Source of the DNA: an uncultured SAR116 cluster alpha proteobacterium
GTDB lineage: Bacteria; Pseudomonadota; Alphaproteobacteria; Puniceispirillales; Marisalimonadaceae
NCBI GenBank assembly: GCA_902542765.1
Contig: CACBVW010000006.1
Span: 1 to 52,841, forward strand
Direction: 5' to 3'
DNA: 52,841 nt
The position numbers and the translations under genes were made by a program. Within the stretch, counting starts at the first letter, position 1; each line of letters starts with the position of its first letter. The notes beneath the pieces are model-generated. The model did no database searches. It saw nothing but the letters and a program-made list of their open reading frames with translations, and was not told the origin of the DNA. Shown here piece after piece: positions 7,756-16,346 of this stretch.

Positions 7756-9888
7756 TTATATTTTAGCTAAGCTTCCCTGACCTGATAAACTTGGGTTTTT
7801 CATAAAATAAGTGTGCGCACAAAATGTTTTGTCCTTATTATTTTTTTTGGAGTATTCTCCATTTTTATTTAATTGCCAAGTGTTTTTTGTGTCATTTATT
7901 AAAGCCGGTAATACTTGATCTAGGATTTGACTTCGAACTGTTTTATTTTCTAAAGGTATAAAAGCTTCAACTCTATGGTATAGATTACGTGGCATTATAT
8001 CAGCAGATGCTATATATACTAGATTACTTTCAGACTGAAATTTTCCTTTATTTGCAAAAACATAAATTCTTCCATGTTCAAGAAATCTTCCTATAATTGC
8101 AGTTACTATAATGTTTTCAGACATTCCTCTAACATTAGGGCGTAGGCAACAAATACCCCTAACCATCAAATGAATTTTTACCCCTGCATTAGACGCTTCA
8201 TAGAATTTTTCAATTATTTTTTGATCTACAATCGCATTACATTTAATCCAAATCCCACTTTCAAAACCATCTTTAGCATTTTGTATTTCATTATTAATTT
8301 TCTCAATTAACCAATCGTATGAAGAGTTGGGTGAAATGATCATCTTATTTAATTGTTTTGGCTGAACATGACTGGTAAGAAAATTAAATACTGATCTAGC
8401 GTCCTCACAAATATTTTTATCGATAGTGAATAACGAAAAGTCAGTATAAATTTTAGCAGTATGTGGATGATAATTACCAGTTCCACAATGAGCATAAGAA
8501 ACTAATTTTTTACCTTCTTTTCTTGTTATTAAAGATAATTTTGCATGTACTTTTAAATCAACTAGGCCGTAAGCAACTTGCGCACCAGCTTGTTCTAATA
8601 CTCTAGCTAGTTGGACATTATTTTCTTCATCAAATCGAGCTTTCAGCTCAATTACTGCAATAACAGATTTTCCTGATTCAGCAGCGGATACCAATGCTTG
8701 TACGATAGGAGAGTCAGGTGAAGTCCTGTATAACGTTTGTCGTATCGTCAAAACATTTTTATCAATAGCTGCCTGTTGGAGCAAACTTAAAACTACATCA
8801 AAACTTTCGTAAGGGTGATGAACAATTATCTCTTTATTTTTAATTGCCAAAAAGCAATCTCCTTTAAAGTCTAATATTCTTTGTGGCATTCTAGGTTTGT
8901 ACGGTTTAAACAAATTTTGTTTGGGAAGATTATTTATTATTTCCGTAAAGTCATTGATCCCAACAAATCCTTGCGCAACATATATATGATCGTCAGGGAT
9001 ATTTAATTGCCTGGTTAAGAGTTTTTGAGCAGATTTAGATAAATCATGAGAAAAGGTTAAGGATACAATACCACCTCTTTTTCTGGCTTTAATTGCAGTT
9101 TCAAATTGCCCTATTAAGTCATCTGCTTCATCATCTATTTCAATTTCGGCATCTCTGATCACTCTAAACATGCCTGATTTTAATAATTTATATTCAGGAT
9201 AAATTAAATGAACAAACTTTGTAACTAAGGTCTCCAGCATAGCATATCTCTGATGCTCACCAGGTAATCTTATAAATCTATCTACATTATCAGGAAGTAA
9301 AACTACACAATTGATATTTTTGTTTTTTGTATCTTTCATCTCCATTAATACACATTTACCTTTATTTTGGATAAAAGGAAAAGGGTGTGCAGGGTCTAAT
9401 GTGGTAGGAGTTAAAAGAGGTAGAATATTTTGTTCATAATATTCTTTAAGCCATTCTAATTCGTTTTTATTCCATTTATTATCAAACAAAATTGAAACAT
9501 CACAATCTTCCTTTTCATTCAATAAATAATTCAAACATCTTTGCTGTTTATTTTTTAAATCTTTGGAAGCATTAAGTACTGTTTTTAATAATTCATCTGC
9601 CCTCATCCCAGTTTCAGGAACTGTATTGAAACCTTGACTTATAAGCTGATGTAGACCAGCTATTCGAACCATATAAAATTCATCTAAATTTTCTGAAGAA
9701 ATTGTTACAAATCTAAGTCTTTCACCATAAGGAATTGTCTTATCATATACTTGTAGTAAAACTCTCTCATTAAAAGATAACCAACTAATTTCTCTGTCAA
9801 AATATCTGTCATTTTGATTATTAATTAATTTTTTTGTGATTTTATTTAAAGACAATCTAACCTCAGAATTTGAGGTTTTGAGTTTCAT
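7756..9888 (-). CDS. ppk1: Polyphosphate kinase 1
   Basis: Transfers the ATP gamma-phosphate to growing polyphosphate. The 710 residues match the usual Ppk1 length with all four domains. The N-terminal DRYFDREISWLSFNERVL opens the N domain. LPLLTPTTLDPAHPFPF lies near residue 160. VHAKLSLITRKEG near 447 carries the autophosphorylated histidine, followed by YAHCGTGNYHPHTAKIYTD. FLEHGRIYVFANKG near 603 carries the second conserved histidine. It is first of a ppk-ppx-GAF reverse-strand unit. The promoter should be in the 100-base gap 9889-9989, which also holds the terminator-like repeat of the next gene. No Shine-Dalgarno is obvious at the chosen ATG. Confidence 0.95.
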   Translation of the reverse strand: MKLKTSNSEVRLSLNKITKKLINNQNDRYFDREISWLSFNERVLLQVYDKTIPYGERLRFVTISSENLDEFYMVRIAGLHQLISQGFNTVPETGMRADELLKTVLNASKDLKNKQQRCLNYLLNEKEDCDVSILFDNKWNKNELEWLKEYYEQNILPLLTPTTLDPAHPFPFIQNKGKCVLMEMKDTKNKNINCVVLLPDNVDRFIRLPGEHQRYAMLETLVTKFVHLIYPEYKLLKSGMFRVIRDAEIEIDDEADDLIGQFETAIKARKRGGIVSLTFSHDLSKSAQKLLTRQLNIPDDHIYVAQGFVGINDFTEIINNLPKQNLFKPYKPRMPQRILDFKGDCFLAIKNKEIIVHHPYESFDVVLSLLQQAAIDKNVLTIRQTLYRTSPDSPIVQALVSAAESGKSVIAVIELKARFDEENNVQLARVLEQAGAQVAYGLVDLKVHAKLSLITRKEGKKLVSYAHCGTGNYHPHTAKIYTDFSLFTIDKNICEDARSVFNFLTSHVQPKQLNKMIISPNSSYDWLIEKINNEIQNAKDGFESGIWIKCNAIVDQKIIEKFYEASNAGVKIHLMVRGICCLRPNVRGMSENIIVTAIIGRFLEHGRIYVFANKGKFQSESNLVYIASADIMPRNLYHRVEAFIPLENKTVRSQILDQVLPALINDTKNTWQLNKNGEYSKKNNKDKTFCAHTYFMKNPSLSGQGSLAKI

Positions 9889-9952
9889 TTGGCAAATCTA
9901 ACTTAATCTCATCAATTCAAACCAGATGAATTCTCAAAACTATGTTTTTGTA

Positions 9953-9991
9953 AATAATGTTTATTTCAAATTTATTACATTAAACATTATT
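9953..9991 (-). terminator. Terminator-like inverted repeat at the end of the ThDP enzyme gene
   Basis: AATAATGTTTA (9953-9963) and TAAACATTATT (9981-9991) are perfect 11-base complements around a 17-base loop. The right arm overlaps the stop codon of the reverse-strand gene ending at 9990. It could end that transcript before ppk1. The all-AT stem makes it weak. Confidence 0.35.
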
Positions 9992-11537
9992 AAATTAAAA
10001 CTTCAATTAGAAATGGACCGTTTTCTTTAAGTCCATGTTTAAAATATTTTACTAAATCTTCAATGTTTTCAACTTTAACAGCGTCTACTCCCATTCCCTT
10101 TGATATAGAGATCCAATCTAAAGCTGGATCTTTTAAAGACAACATTTCCATTGCTGATTTTCCTGGGTTATCAACACCTACATTTGTTAATTCTCCTTGA
10201 AGGATCTTGTAACTTTGGTTTGCAAAAATTAGTACAACTATGTCTAAATTTTCTCTTGCCATAGTCCATAAAGACTGGACGGTATACATGGCGCTTCCAT
10301 CACCTTCTAAAGAGATAACTTTTTGACTAGGAGATGATATTGCCGCTCCAATTGCTACAGGCATTCCAAATCCTATAGACCCTCCACAGTTATTCAGCCA
10401 TGTATGTGGTTGTGATCCTGAAGTTTGATAAAAAAATTCTCTTCCAGTAGTTACAGATTCATCAACTATGATTGCATTTTCTGGGATTAATGCACCTAAT
10501 ACCATTCCCAGTGACATTGGGTTAATTGGACCTTTAGGAATGTCTGGAATATCAAATTTTGAAATAGTACTAGGAATATTATTTGATATTCCAATCCTAT
10601 CTGATAACTCTTCCACAACTGTAGTGATATCATCTGATATAGAAGCTAAATCAAAAAATTTAGTAGAATCTTGTGTTAAGACTCCTGGCTTATTTGGATA
10701 TGCAAAAAAAGCGACTGGTCGTCTAGCTCCTATTATTATAATGGTGTCAAAGTCTTTAAGAACTTCAACTGCTTTATCAACAACATATGGTATTCTTACA
10801 GAATTGATTCTCCCCGCACCTTTATCTAATCGAGCATTAAACCAGTCAGTTTTAATTGGACAGCCTATTTTGTCAGCTACTTTTGCTAATTTGATAAGGT
10901 TGTTTTCTTCTAAAGCCTCACCGCCAACAAGTATTAAAGGGTTCTTTGCATCTTTAAGTTCTAAAATTGCTTCGTCTATTATTTCAGAAGAAACAATGTT
11001 AGATTTCATATTTAACTCAATCGACTCAATTTTATTGCCTTCATTCCATGCGGTATCACCAGGCAAGATTAAAGTTGCAATTTTCCCAGGTTTTACATTT
11101 GCATGTCTAATAGCTTCAGCACCATCCTTCGCAATATCTTTTGAAGATTTACTTGTTTTTACCCAATGGGAGACTGGACTTGCTATTCCTTCAATATCCG
11201 AAGTTAACGGAGCATTTAATTTTATATGATCAAGAGCGTGCTCGCCCACTATATTAACAATTCCTGAATTAGCTTTTTTTGCATTGTGAAGGTTTGCAAG
11301 GCCATTTGCTAATCCAGGACCTAAATGTAGTAAAGTTGAAGCTGGCGACCTTTTCATTCTAAAGTAACCGTCAGCAGCACCAGTAGCACATCCCTCAAAA
11401 AGACATAAAACGCTTCGCATATTTTGATATTTATCTAAAGCTGCAACGAAATGCATTTCTGATGTTCCAGGATTAGTAAAACAGACATCAACATTACCTT
11501 CTAATAAAGTACCAACTAAACTTTCTGCTCCGTTCAC
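9990..11537 (-). CDS. ThDP-dependent acetolactate synthase / benzoylformate decarboxylase-like enzyme
   Basis: With GTG at 11537 the protein is 515 residues and begins MNGAESLVGTLLEGNVDVCF, the usual start of this ALS-large-subunit-like subfamily; GGAGGG sits five bases upstream. The longer TTG start at 11549 would bury that site. N-terminal ThDP domain: FTNPGTSEMHF near residue 22, CLFEGCATGAADGYFR with the catalytic glutamate near 49. C-terminal ThDP-magnesium motif: EGDGSAMYTVQSLW to FANQSYKI, residues about 415-445. True acetolactate synthases are longer and paired with ilvN, absent here, so decarboxylation or lyase action on another 2-oxo acid is more likely. It stands alone, divergent from the SCP2-like gene. 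Confidence 0.78.
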   Translation of the reverse strand: MNGAESLVGTLLEGNVDVCFTNPGTSEMHFVAALDKYQNMRSVLCLFEGCATGAADGYFRMKRSPASTLLHLGPGLANGLANLHNAKKANSGIVNIVGEHALDHIKLNAPLTSDIEGIASPVSHWVKTSKSSKDIAKDGAEAIRHANVKPGKIATLILPGDTAWNEGNKIESIELNMKSNIVSSEIIDEAILELKDAKNPLILVGGEALEENNLIKLAKVADKIGCPIKTDWFNARLDKGAGRINSVRIPYVVDKAVEVLKDFDTIIIIGARRPVAFFAYPNKPGVLTQDSTKFFDLASISDDITTVVEELSDRIGISNNIPSTISKFDIPDIPKGPINPMSLGMVLGALIPENAIIVDESVTTGREFFYQTSGSQPHTWLNNCGGSIGFGMPVAIGAAISSPSQKVISLEGDGSAMYTVQSLWTMARENLDIVVLIFANQSYKILQGELTNVGVDNPGKSAMEMLSLKDPALDWISISKGMGVDAVKVENIEDLVKYFKHGLKENGPFLIEVLI

Positions 11538-11640
11538 AAGACCCTCCAATCTTACTTTTAATTAACATATCAAATTAAAAATCTAATTGGTAATAATTTA
11601 ATTTTATGTAAAACTTTACAGGAATTATTTTGAGAATTTT

Positions 11641-12015
11641 ATGTTTAAATCTTTAATCGATGACAATGAAAAACGAAGCCAACTTTCTATTATGGCTCAA
11701 TATTTAAACACAAGTTTTATGATTAGTACAATAGAGAACGAGTATTTAGTAAATATTGAAAAAGGTGTTGTAAAAAATGTAGAAGAAGGACCTTTTGTAA
11801 TGCCAAGCTATGTTTTTAAATTAACTGCACCTAAGAACGAGTGGATAAAATTTTTACAACATATTCCTGAACCGGGGTCTCATGATATTATTGCAATGCT
11901 TCGAAGAAAAGTTTTGAAATTTGAAGGAGATCTCCATCCTTTAATGTCTCACTTACTATACTTCAAATTACTTCTGGCCTCCCTAAGACCAGCGGAGAGT
12001 AAAAATGAAAATTGA
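11641..12015 (+). CDS. SCP2-like domain protein
   Basis: A 124-residue cytoplasmic protein. Strands near ENEYLVNIEKGVVKNV and FVMPSYVFKLTAPKNEWIKF followed by helices (HDIIAMLRRK, then HPLMSHLLYFKLLLASLR) fit a shortened sterol-carrier-protein-2-like lipid-binding fold. Such domains also occur beside hydrolases and in alkyl-sulfatase C-termini. Its last 11 bases overlap the start of the alpha/beta hydrolase gene, so the two are translationally coupled and probably act on the same hydrophobic substrate. Family placement is by pattern only. Confidence 0.5.
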   Translation: MFKSLIDDNEKRSQLSIMAQYLNTSFMISTIENEYLVNIEKGVVKNVEEGPFVMPSYVFKLTAPKNEWIKFLQHIPEPGSHDIIAMLRRKVLKFEGDLHPLMSHLLYFKLLLASLRPAESKNEN

Positions 12016-12844
12016 AAAAGAACCTATTTCTGGTCAATATGGAAAATTTAAAATTGATGGTATTGACTATAGAATATATTGGGAAGAAGCCGGTCAGGGC
12101 ATTCCTTTAGTTTGCCTACATACTGCGGGATCTGATGGTAGACAATATAGAGCTCTTTTGAATGATAAAAAAATATTAGAAAAGTTTAGGGTTATTGTAT
12201 TTGATATGCCATGGCATGGAAAATCTTCGCCACCCGAAAATGCTAAAGTTGGAAATTACAAACTATCTACTGACTTTTATATTTCTCAAATTATGAGCTT
12301 TATAAATGGTTTGGAATTAGTAAAGCCAGTTGTAATGGGCTGTTCTATAGGCGGAAGAATTATTCTTCATTTAGCAATAAATTTTCCAGATAAATTTAGA
12401 GCATTAATTGGACTTCAAAGTGCAGGTCATTTGGATCCTTATTACGATATCAGTTGGTTACATAGACAAGATGTACATGGAGGAGAGGTTTGCGGAGGGA
12501 TTGCTTATGGCTTAATGGCACCAACAAGTCCTAAAAGTGATAAGTTTGAAACGATGTGGCATTACATGCAAGGTGGACCTGGAATTTTTAAGGGAGATTT
12601 ATTTTTTTATAAGTTTGACGGAAATATTGGCAATGAAATTAAAAAAATTGATAATTCAAAATGTCCAATTTATTTATTAACTGGTGAATATGATTACTCA
12701 GCAACACCAGAGGAAACAAAATCTCTAGCTGACACTATTGGTATCGAAATGATCAAAATGAAAAATGTAGGCCATTTTCCAATGAGTGAAAATCCAAAAG
12801 AATTTCTAAAATACCTACATCCAGTTTTAAATAAAATTAGTTAA
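12005..12844 (+). CDS. Alpha/beta hydrolase
   Basis: A 279-residue serine hydrolase. The oxyanion region PLVCLHTAGSDGRQY is near residue 35, VIVFDMPWHGKSSPP near 65, the nucleophile elbow GCSIGGR near 113 (Ser in G-C-S-I-G), the acid in LTGEYDYS near 222, and the histidine in NVGHFPMSENP near 255. The layout resembles haloalkane-dehalogenase-like and C-C hydrolase relatives. No signal peptide is present. It overlaps the SCP2-like gene by 11 bases and its stop abuts the convergent SDR gene with no gap. The substrate is unknown. Confidence 0.85.
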   Translation: MKIEKEPISGQYGKFKIDGIDYRIYWEEAGQGIPLVCLHTAGSDGRQYRALLNDKKILEKFRVIVFDMPWHGKSSPPENAKVGNYKLSTDFYISQIMSFINGLELVKPVVMGCSIGGRIILHLAINFPDKFRALIGLQSAGHLDPYYDISWLHRQDVHGGEVCGGIAYGLMAPTSPKSDKFETMWHYMQGGPGIFKGDLFFYKFDGNIGNEIKKIDNSKCPIYLLTGEYDYSATPEETKSLADTIGIEMIKMKNVGHFPMSENPKEFLKYLHPVLNKIS

Positions 12845-13606
12845 CTACCAGTCTTTTCCAGCTGTCCATCCACCATCTACGATTAAATTTGTTCCAGTAC
12901 AAAAACTTGCTTCGTCACTTGCAAGATATAATACTGCACTAGAAATTTCATTAGGTTCTCCCCAACGTTTCATGGCGTGCAAGTTCCTTACTTTTTGAGA
13001 AGCTTCTTCATCTTGAAAATATCTTTCAGTTAATGGAGTTCTAATAACACCTGGTCCAATTGCATTTACTCTAATATCATACTTTGCTAGATCCACTGCT
13101 AGTTGCTTAGTTATTCCGGCAGTAGCATGTTTAGAGGCAGTATAAGCGCACCTATTAGGCGCAGAAGTTACGCTTAGAGTTGAAGAAGTAATTACGATAT
13201 TACCCTTTATTTTTTTTTCGATGCAGTGCTTTGCAAATGTTTGTGCAGTTATAAAAACTCCAGTAACGTTTATATCAATAACCTTTCTCCATTCTTCAAT
13301 AGACAATTCTAACGGAGAGACAATCTCTCTTATACCTGCATTACAAAATGCAATATCTAAACTGCCAAAATGTTCATATGCATTTTTCATGTTTTCAATA
13401 GTTTCATTTTGATTTGTTACGTCTAATTTAAATGGCTCAGCATTACCACCTGCAGATTTTATTTCTTTAGCCACCCTGCTAGCCATATCAAAATCTAAAT
13501 CTGAGACAGCTACATTTGCACCTTCTTTTGCAAAACTTAAACCTGTTTGACGACCAATCCCACCTGCTGCTCCAGTAATAAACACAGTTTTGTCTTTAAA
13601 TCTCAT
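12845..13606 (-). CDS. SDR family NAD(P)-dependent oxidoreductase
   Basis: A 253-residue classical short-chain dehydrogenase. The cofactor loop TGAAGGIGR is at residues 11-19, NAGI near 89, the active-site Ser in VITSSTLSV near 140, and the YTASK catalytic Tyr-Lys pair near 155. The acidic AVSDLDFD after the second strand favours NAD over NADP. The C-terminus FCTGTNLIVDGGWTAGKDW is typical of the 3-oxoacyl-reductase-like group. It is a single gene, convergent with the hydrolase and divergent from the RidA gene. The substrate cannot be called. Confidence 0.88.
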   Translation of the reverse strand: MRFKDKTVFITGAAGGIGRQTGLSFAKEGANVAVSDLDFDMASRVAKEIKSAGGNAEPFKLDVTNQNETIENMKNAYEHFGSLDIAFCNAGIREIVSPLELSIEEWRKVIDINVTGVFITAQTFAKHCIEKKIKGNIVITSSTLSVTSAPNRCAYTASKHATAGITKQLAVDLAKYDIRVNAIGPGVIRTPLTERYFQDEEASQKVRNLHAMKRWGEPNEISSAVLYLASDEASFCTGTNLIVDGGWTAGKDW

Positions 13607-13683
13607 TGAAAAATCCCCCTGTTAATGCAAAGTTTATTTGAATTAACCTTTTTGACAACATTAATCTTTATTGGAGTAATCGA

Positions 13684-14070
13684 TTGGACATAGAACATTT
13701 AGTATTTGAAAACGGACCTAAAAGAGTTGGCCCCTTTAGTCATGCTGTTAAAGCTGGTGAATTTATTTTTATTACTGGACAAATGCCAACATTGCCAGAA
13801 AATCCTGACGTACTAGTCAGTAATGATGTTGAAAAGCAAACTCATCAAGTTATGAAAAATCTAATTAGTGTTTTAGATAATTGTGGCTCTTCTCTCGAGA
13901 GAGTAACTTTCGTAAGAGTGTATTTAGTTAACTTCCAAGACTTTGACAAAGTAAATAAAATTTATAAATCCTATTTCAATGAGGACAAACTTCCTGCTAG
14001 AACATGTATTGGTGTAACTGGACTTGCTGTAGGTGCTTCAGTTGAGATTGATCTTGTAGCAAAAGTTTAG
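13684..14070 (+). CDS. RidA/YjgF family reactive-intermediate deaminase
   Basis: A 128-residue protein started at TTG because GGAG (13673-13676) sits seven bases upstream and no ATG is available. RidA proteins form trimers that hydrolyse reactive enamine/imine intermediates from PLP enzymes. Seen here: GPKRVGPFSHAVKAGEFIFI, then TGQMP, and the C-terminal signature with the key arginine, LPARTCIGVTGLAVGASVEI near residues 103-122. It is followed 17 bases later by azlC on the same strand, so a role beside amino-acid export or overflow is plausible. Confidence 0.85.
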   Translation: MDIEHLVFENGPKRVGPFSHAVKAGEFIFITGQMPTLPENPDVLVSNDVEKQTHQVMKNLISVLDNCGSSLERVTFVRVYLVNFQDFDKVNKIYKSYFNEDKLPARTCIGVTGLAVGASVEIDLVAKV

Positions 14071-14087
14071 ATAAGAAAAATTTGTCT

Positions 14088-14807
14088 ATGAAAAAAAAAT
14101 ATACCCCTTTTAAAAAAGGTATTTTTACTGGCTTTGGTTTCCCTGGCATAGGAATGAGCTCAGCAATGTTTGGATATGGTGTTTTTGCTGCAGAAGCAGG
14201 ACTAGATCTATATCTTTGTTTAGGTTCAGTTTTAATTTTATGGAGCATGCCTGGTATGGTTATTTTTGTGTCTCTTTTTTCAATAGGCACACCAATCTTC
14301 TTGCTATTTACTACTGTTTTATTAGCTAACATGAGACAATTTTTTTTGGTCTTATCTGGCCTTACATTAATGAATATTCACAAACATAAATTATCTTTTA
14401 TTACAAAATTATTTTGGGCTCACCTCATTAGTCCCACTGGTTGGGCTGAGTTAACCAAAGTAAAAAATGAAATAGACGAAAAAGATTTATTTAAATTTTT
14501 TCAGGGTCTTAGTTTGGCATTGGTAATATTTAATTCAACTACAACAATTATTGGTTACAAATTATATGATTTTTTACCTAATGATATTGTTTCTATTCCC
14601 GTATTTATAATGCCATTATATTTAACTATCTTAATGCTAAGAGCTATTGAAATATATTACAGATTAGCAGTTGTTACTGGAGGGATTATCGGGCCCCTTT
14701 TATTTCCATATATTGGTGATTGGAGTTTGATTGTTGCAGGATTAGTTGGCGGTTCCGTTGGCTTGATGATCAGTTATATTTTGAATAAGGATAAAATTAA
14801 TGTATGA
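14088..14807 (+). CDS. azlC: AzlC family branched-chain amino acid exporter, large subunit
   Basis: A 239-residue membrane protein started at ATG 14088; TTG 14082 would add two residues. It has about five to six helices. The segments GIFTGFGFPGIGMSSAMFGY and VLLANMRQFFLVLSGLTLM match the AzlC core (residues about 8-100). AzlC with the small AzlD subunit exports branched-chain or other amino acids. Its last eight bases overlap azlD, the usual pairing. The gene follows the RidA gene closely. Confidence 0.78.
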   Translation: MKKKYTPFKKGIFTGFGFPGIGMSSAMFGYGVFAAEAGLDLYLCLGSVLILWSMPGMVIFVSLFSIGTPIFLLFTTVLLANMRQFFLVLSGLTLMNIHKHKLSFITKLFWAHLISPTGWAELTKVKNEIDEKDLFKFFQGLSLALVIFNSTTTIIGYKLYDFLPNDIVSIPVFIMPLYLTILMLRAIEIYYRLAVVTGGIIGPLLFPYIGDWSLIVAGLVGGSVGLMISYILNKDKINV

Positions 14808-15147
14808 GAATTCAATAATCATACCTGAAATAATCCCTTGGATAATGCTTTTAGTCGCTAGTTCAGGTATTTTTGTTTGGAGATTTTTAGGAGTAGTTTT
14901 ATCTAGTAAAATACAAAAAGATAGTTTTTTTGCAAAATGGATCAATGCTATTGCATTTGCTATGACGACAGCTTTAATGACTAGAATCATAATTTTCCCA
15001 ACAGGAGCGTTGGCCGAAACTGAATTGATTGAAAGAATAGCACCTTTTTTAATTGGTATAATTATATTTTTATTTTTCCCAAAAAAACCAATTTTTGGTT
15101 TAGCAATAGGAGTGTTCTTCTTTAGCGTTGGAATATTTATATCTTAG
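14800..15147 (+). CDS. azlD: AzlD domain protein, small subunit of amino acid exporter
   Basis: A 115-residue protein with about four membrane helices (IIPWIMLLVASSGIFVWRFL, then an amphipathic KDSFFAKWINAIAFAMTTAL, then two C-terminal helices from IERIAPFLIG on). The length and hydrophobic pattern fit AzlD, and the overlap with azlC supports it. It ends five bases before the convergent acyl-CoA dehydrogenase stop. Confidence 0.72.
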   Translation: MYENSIIIPEIIPWIMLLVASSGIFVWRFLGVVLSSKIQKDSFFAKWINAIAFAMTTALMTRIIIFPTGALAETELIERIAPFLIGIIIFLFFPKKPIFGLAIGVFFFSVGIFIS

Positions 15148-15152
15148 ATATT

Positions 15153-16325
15153 TTAATCTTCAGACACAAGTTGCTTAGCTATTATCAATTTTTGAAGCTC
15201 ATTAGTTCCCTCGCCAATAGCCAACAATGGAGCATCCCTATAATATCTCTCAATATTATACTCCGGCGAATACCCAAATCCGCCATGAATTCTCATTGCT
15301 TCTGTAGAGTTAAACAACGCCGTTTCAGTAGCAAAAAGCTTTGCCATTCCGGCTTGTAAATCTGATCTATTGCCAGAATCATATGCCTTTGCAGCTTGTT
15401 CAGTTAATAATCTAGAAGCTTCAAGTTTCGTTGCCATCTCAGCTAATTTAATTTGAATTGCTTGGTGTTCACTAATTGGTTTTCCAAATGTCTTCCTTAT
15501 TTTTGCATATTCTATTGAATCTTCTAGAGAGGCTCTAGCCACACCGACGCCACGTGCAGCTACATTAATTCTTCCTAATTCAAGGCCCGCCAAAATTTGT
15601 TTGAGCCCTTTTCCTTCTATTTCACCAATCAAGTTAGAAGTTGGTACTTTTACATTTTCAAGTTGAACTTCTCCTGTATCAATTCCCCTGTAACCCAATT
15701 TTTTGAGTTTTCTTGATACAAATCCATCTTTCTTTTCAACGAGAATTAAACTCATACCTTTATGAGCTGGTGTTATATCTGGGTCAGTTTTTACTAAAAC
15801 AGCTAAAATAGTTCCTTGAACTGAGTTTGTAATCCATGTTTTTGTACCATGAATAATATATTCGTTCCCAACTTTTTTTGCTTTGGTTTTTATCGATTGA
15901 AGGTCAGTACCACAATCTGGTTCCGTAAGTGCGATACCACCTCTTATCTCTCCAGTTGCAAACTTAGGGAGATAATATCTCTTCATCTCTTCAGTACCAA
16001 ATCTTTCAACAGCAGCACACATTATAAGATGAGAGTTAAAGATACCAGAAACTGACATCCATACAGCAGAAACATTTTCTACTATTTTTGTGTAAGTAAC
16101 TGCTGACAAACCTAGACCACCATACTCAGGAGAAATTGTAGCACCAAAGAGACCTAAATCTGCCATTTTATCAGCAATATCTTGTGGATATTTGTCTTGT
16201 GACTCAAATTCTTTTACATAAGGCTTTACATCTTTTTCTAAGAATTTATTTACAGATTCTATTATTAAATTATCTTCAGAAACTGATTTTTCATTTTCGA
16301 CTTCAATTATTTTATGTTCATTCAT
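15153..16325 (-). CDS. Acyl-CoA dehydrogenase
   Basis: A 390-residue FAD flavoenzyme of the usual length. Motifs: GGIALTEPDCGTDLQSIKTK near residue 130 (flavin contact), WITNSVQGTI near 165, the ARGVGVARASLEDSIEYAKI helix near 255, GKPISEHQAIQIKLAEMATK, and the C-terminal YYRDAPLLAIGEGTNELQKL with the catalytic-base glutamate region near 370. The start has GGAGATATTA before the ATG. The glutaryl-CoA-dehydrogenase-like flavour and the locus suggest a dicarboxyl-CoA substrate such as methylsuccinyl-CoA, but that is inference. An acyl-CoA dehydrogenase also sits in the Pseudomonas itaconate (rip) locus. Confidence 0.88.
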   Translation of the reverse strand: MNEHKIIEVENEKSVSEDNLIIESVNKFLEKDVKPYVKEFESQDKYPQDIADKMADLGLFGATISPEYGGLGLSAVTYTKIVENVSAVWMSVSGIFNSHLIMCAAVERFGTEEMKRYYLPKFATGEIRGGIALTEPDCGTDLQSIKTKAKKVGNEYIIHGTKTWITNSVQGTILAVLVKTDPDITPAHKGMSLILVEKKDGFVSRKLKKLGYRGIDTGEVQLENVKVPTSNLIGEIEGKGLKQILAGLELGRINVAARGVGVARASLEDSIEYAKIRKTFGKPISEHQAIQIKLAEMATKLEASRLLTEQAAKAYDSGNRSDLQAGMAKLFATETALFNSTEAMRIHGGFGYSPEYNIERYYRDAPLLAIGEGTNELQKLIIAKQLVSED

Positions 16326-16346
16326 TAATATCTCCTAAATTAATGA

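Noticed and set aside
10468-11229. A 253-codon forward frame
   Set aside because: It is antisense to the well-supported ThDP enzyme gene and has no recognisable motif.
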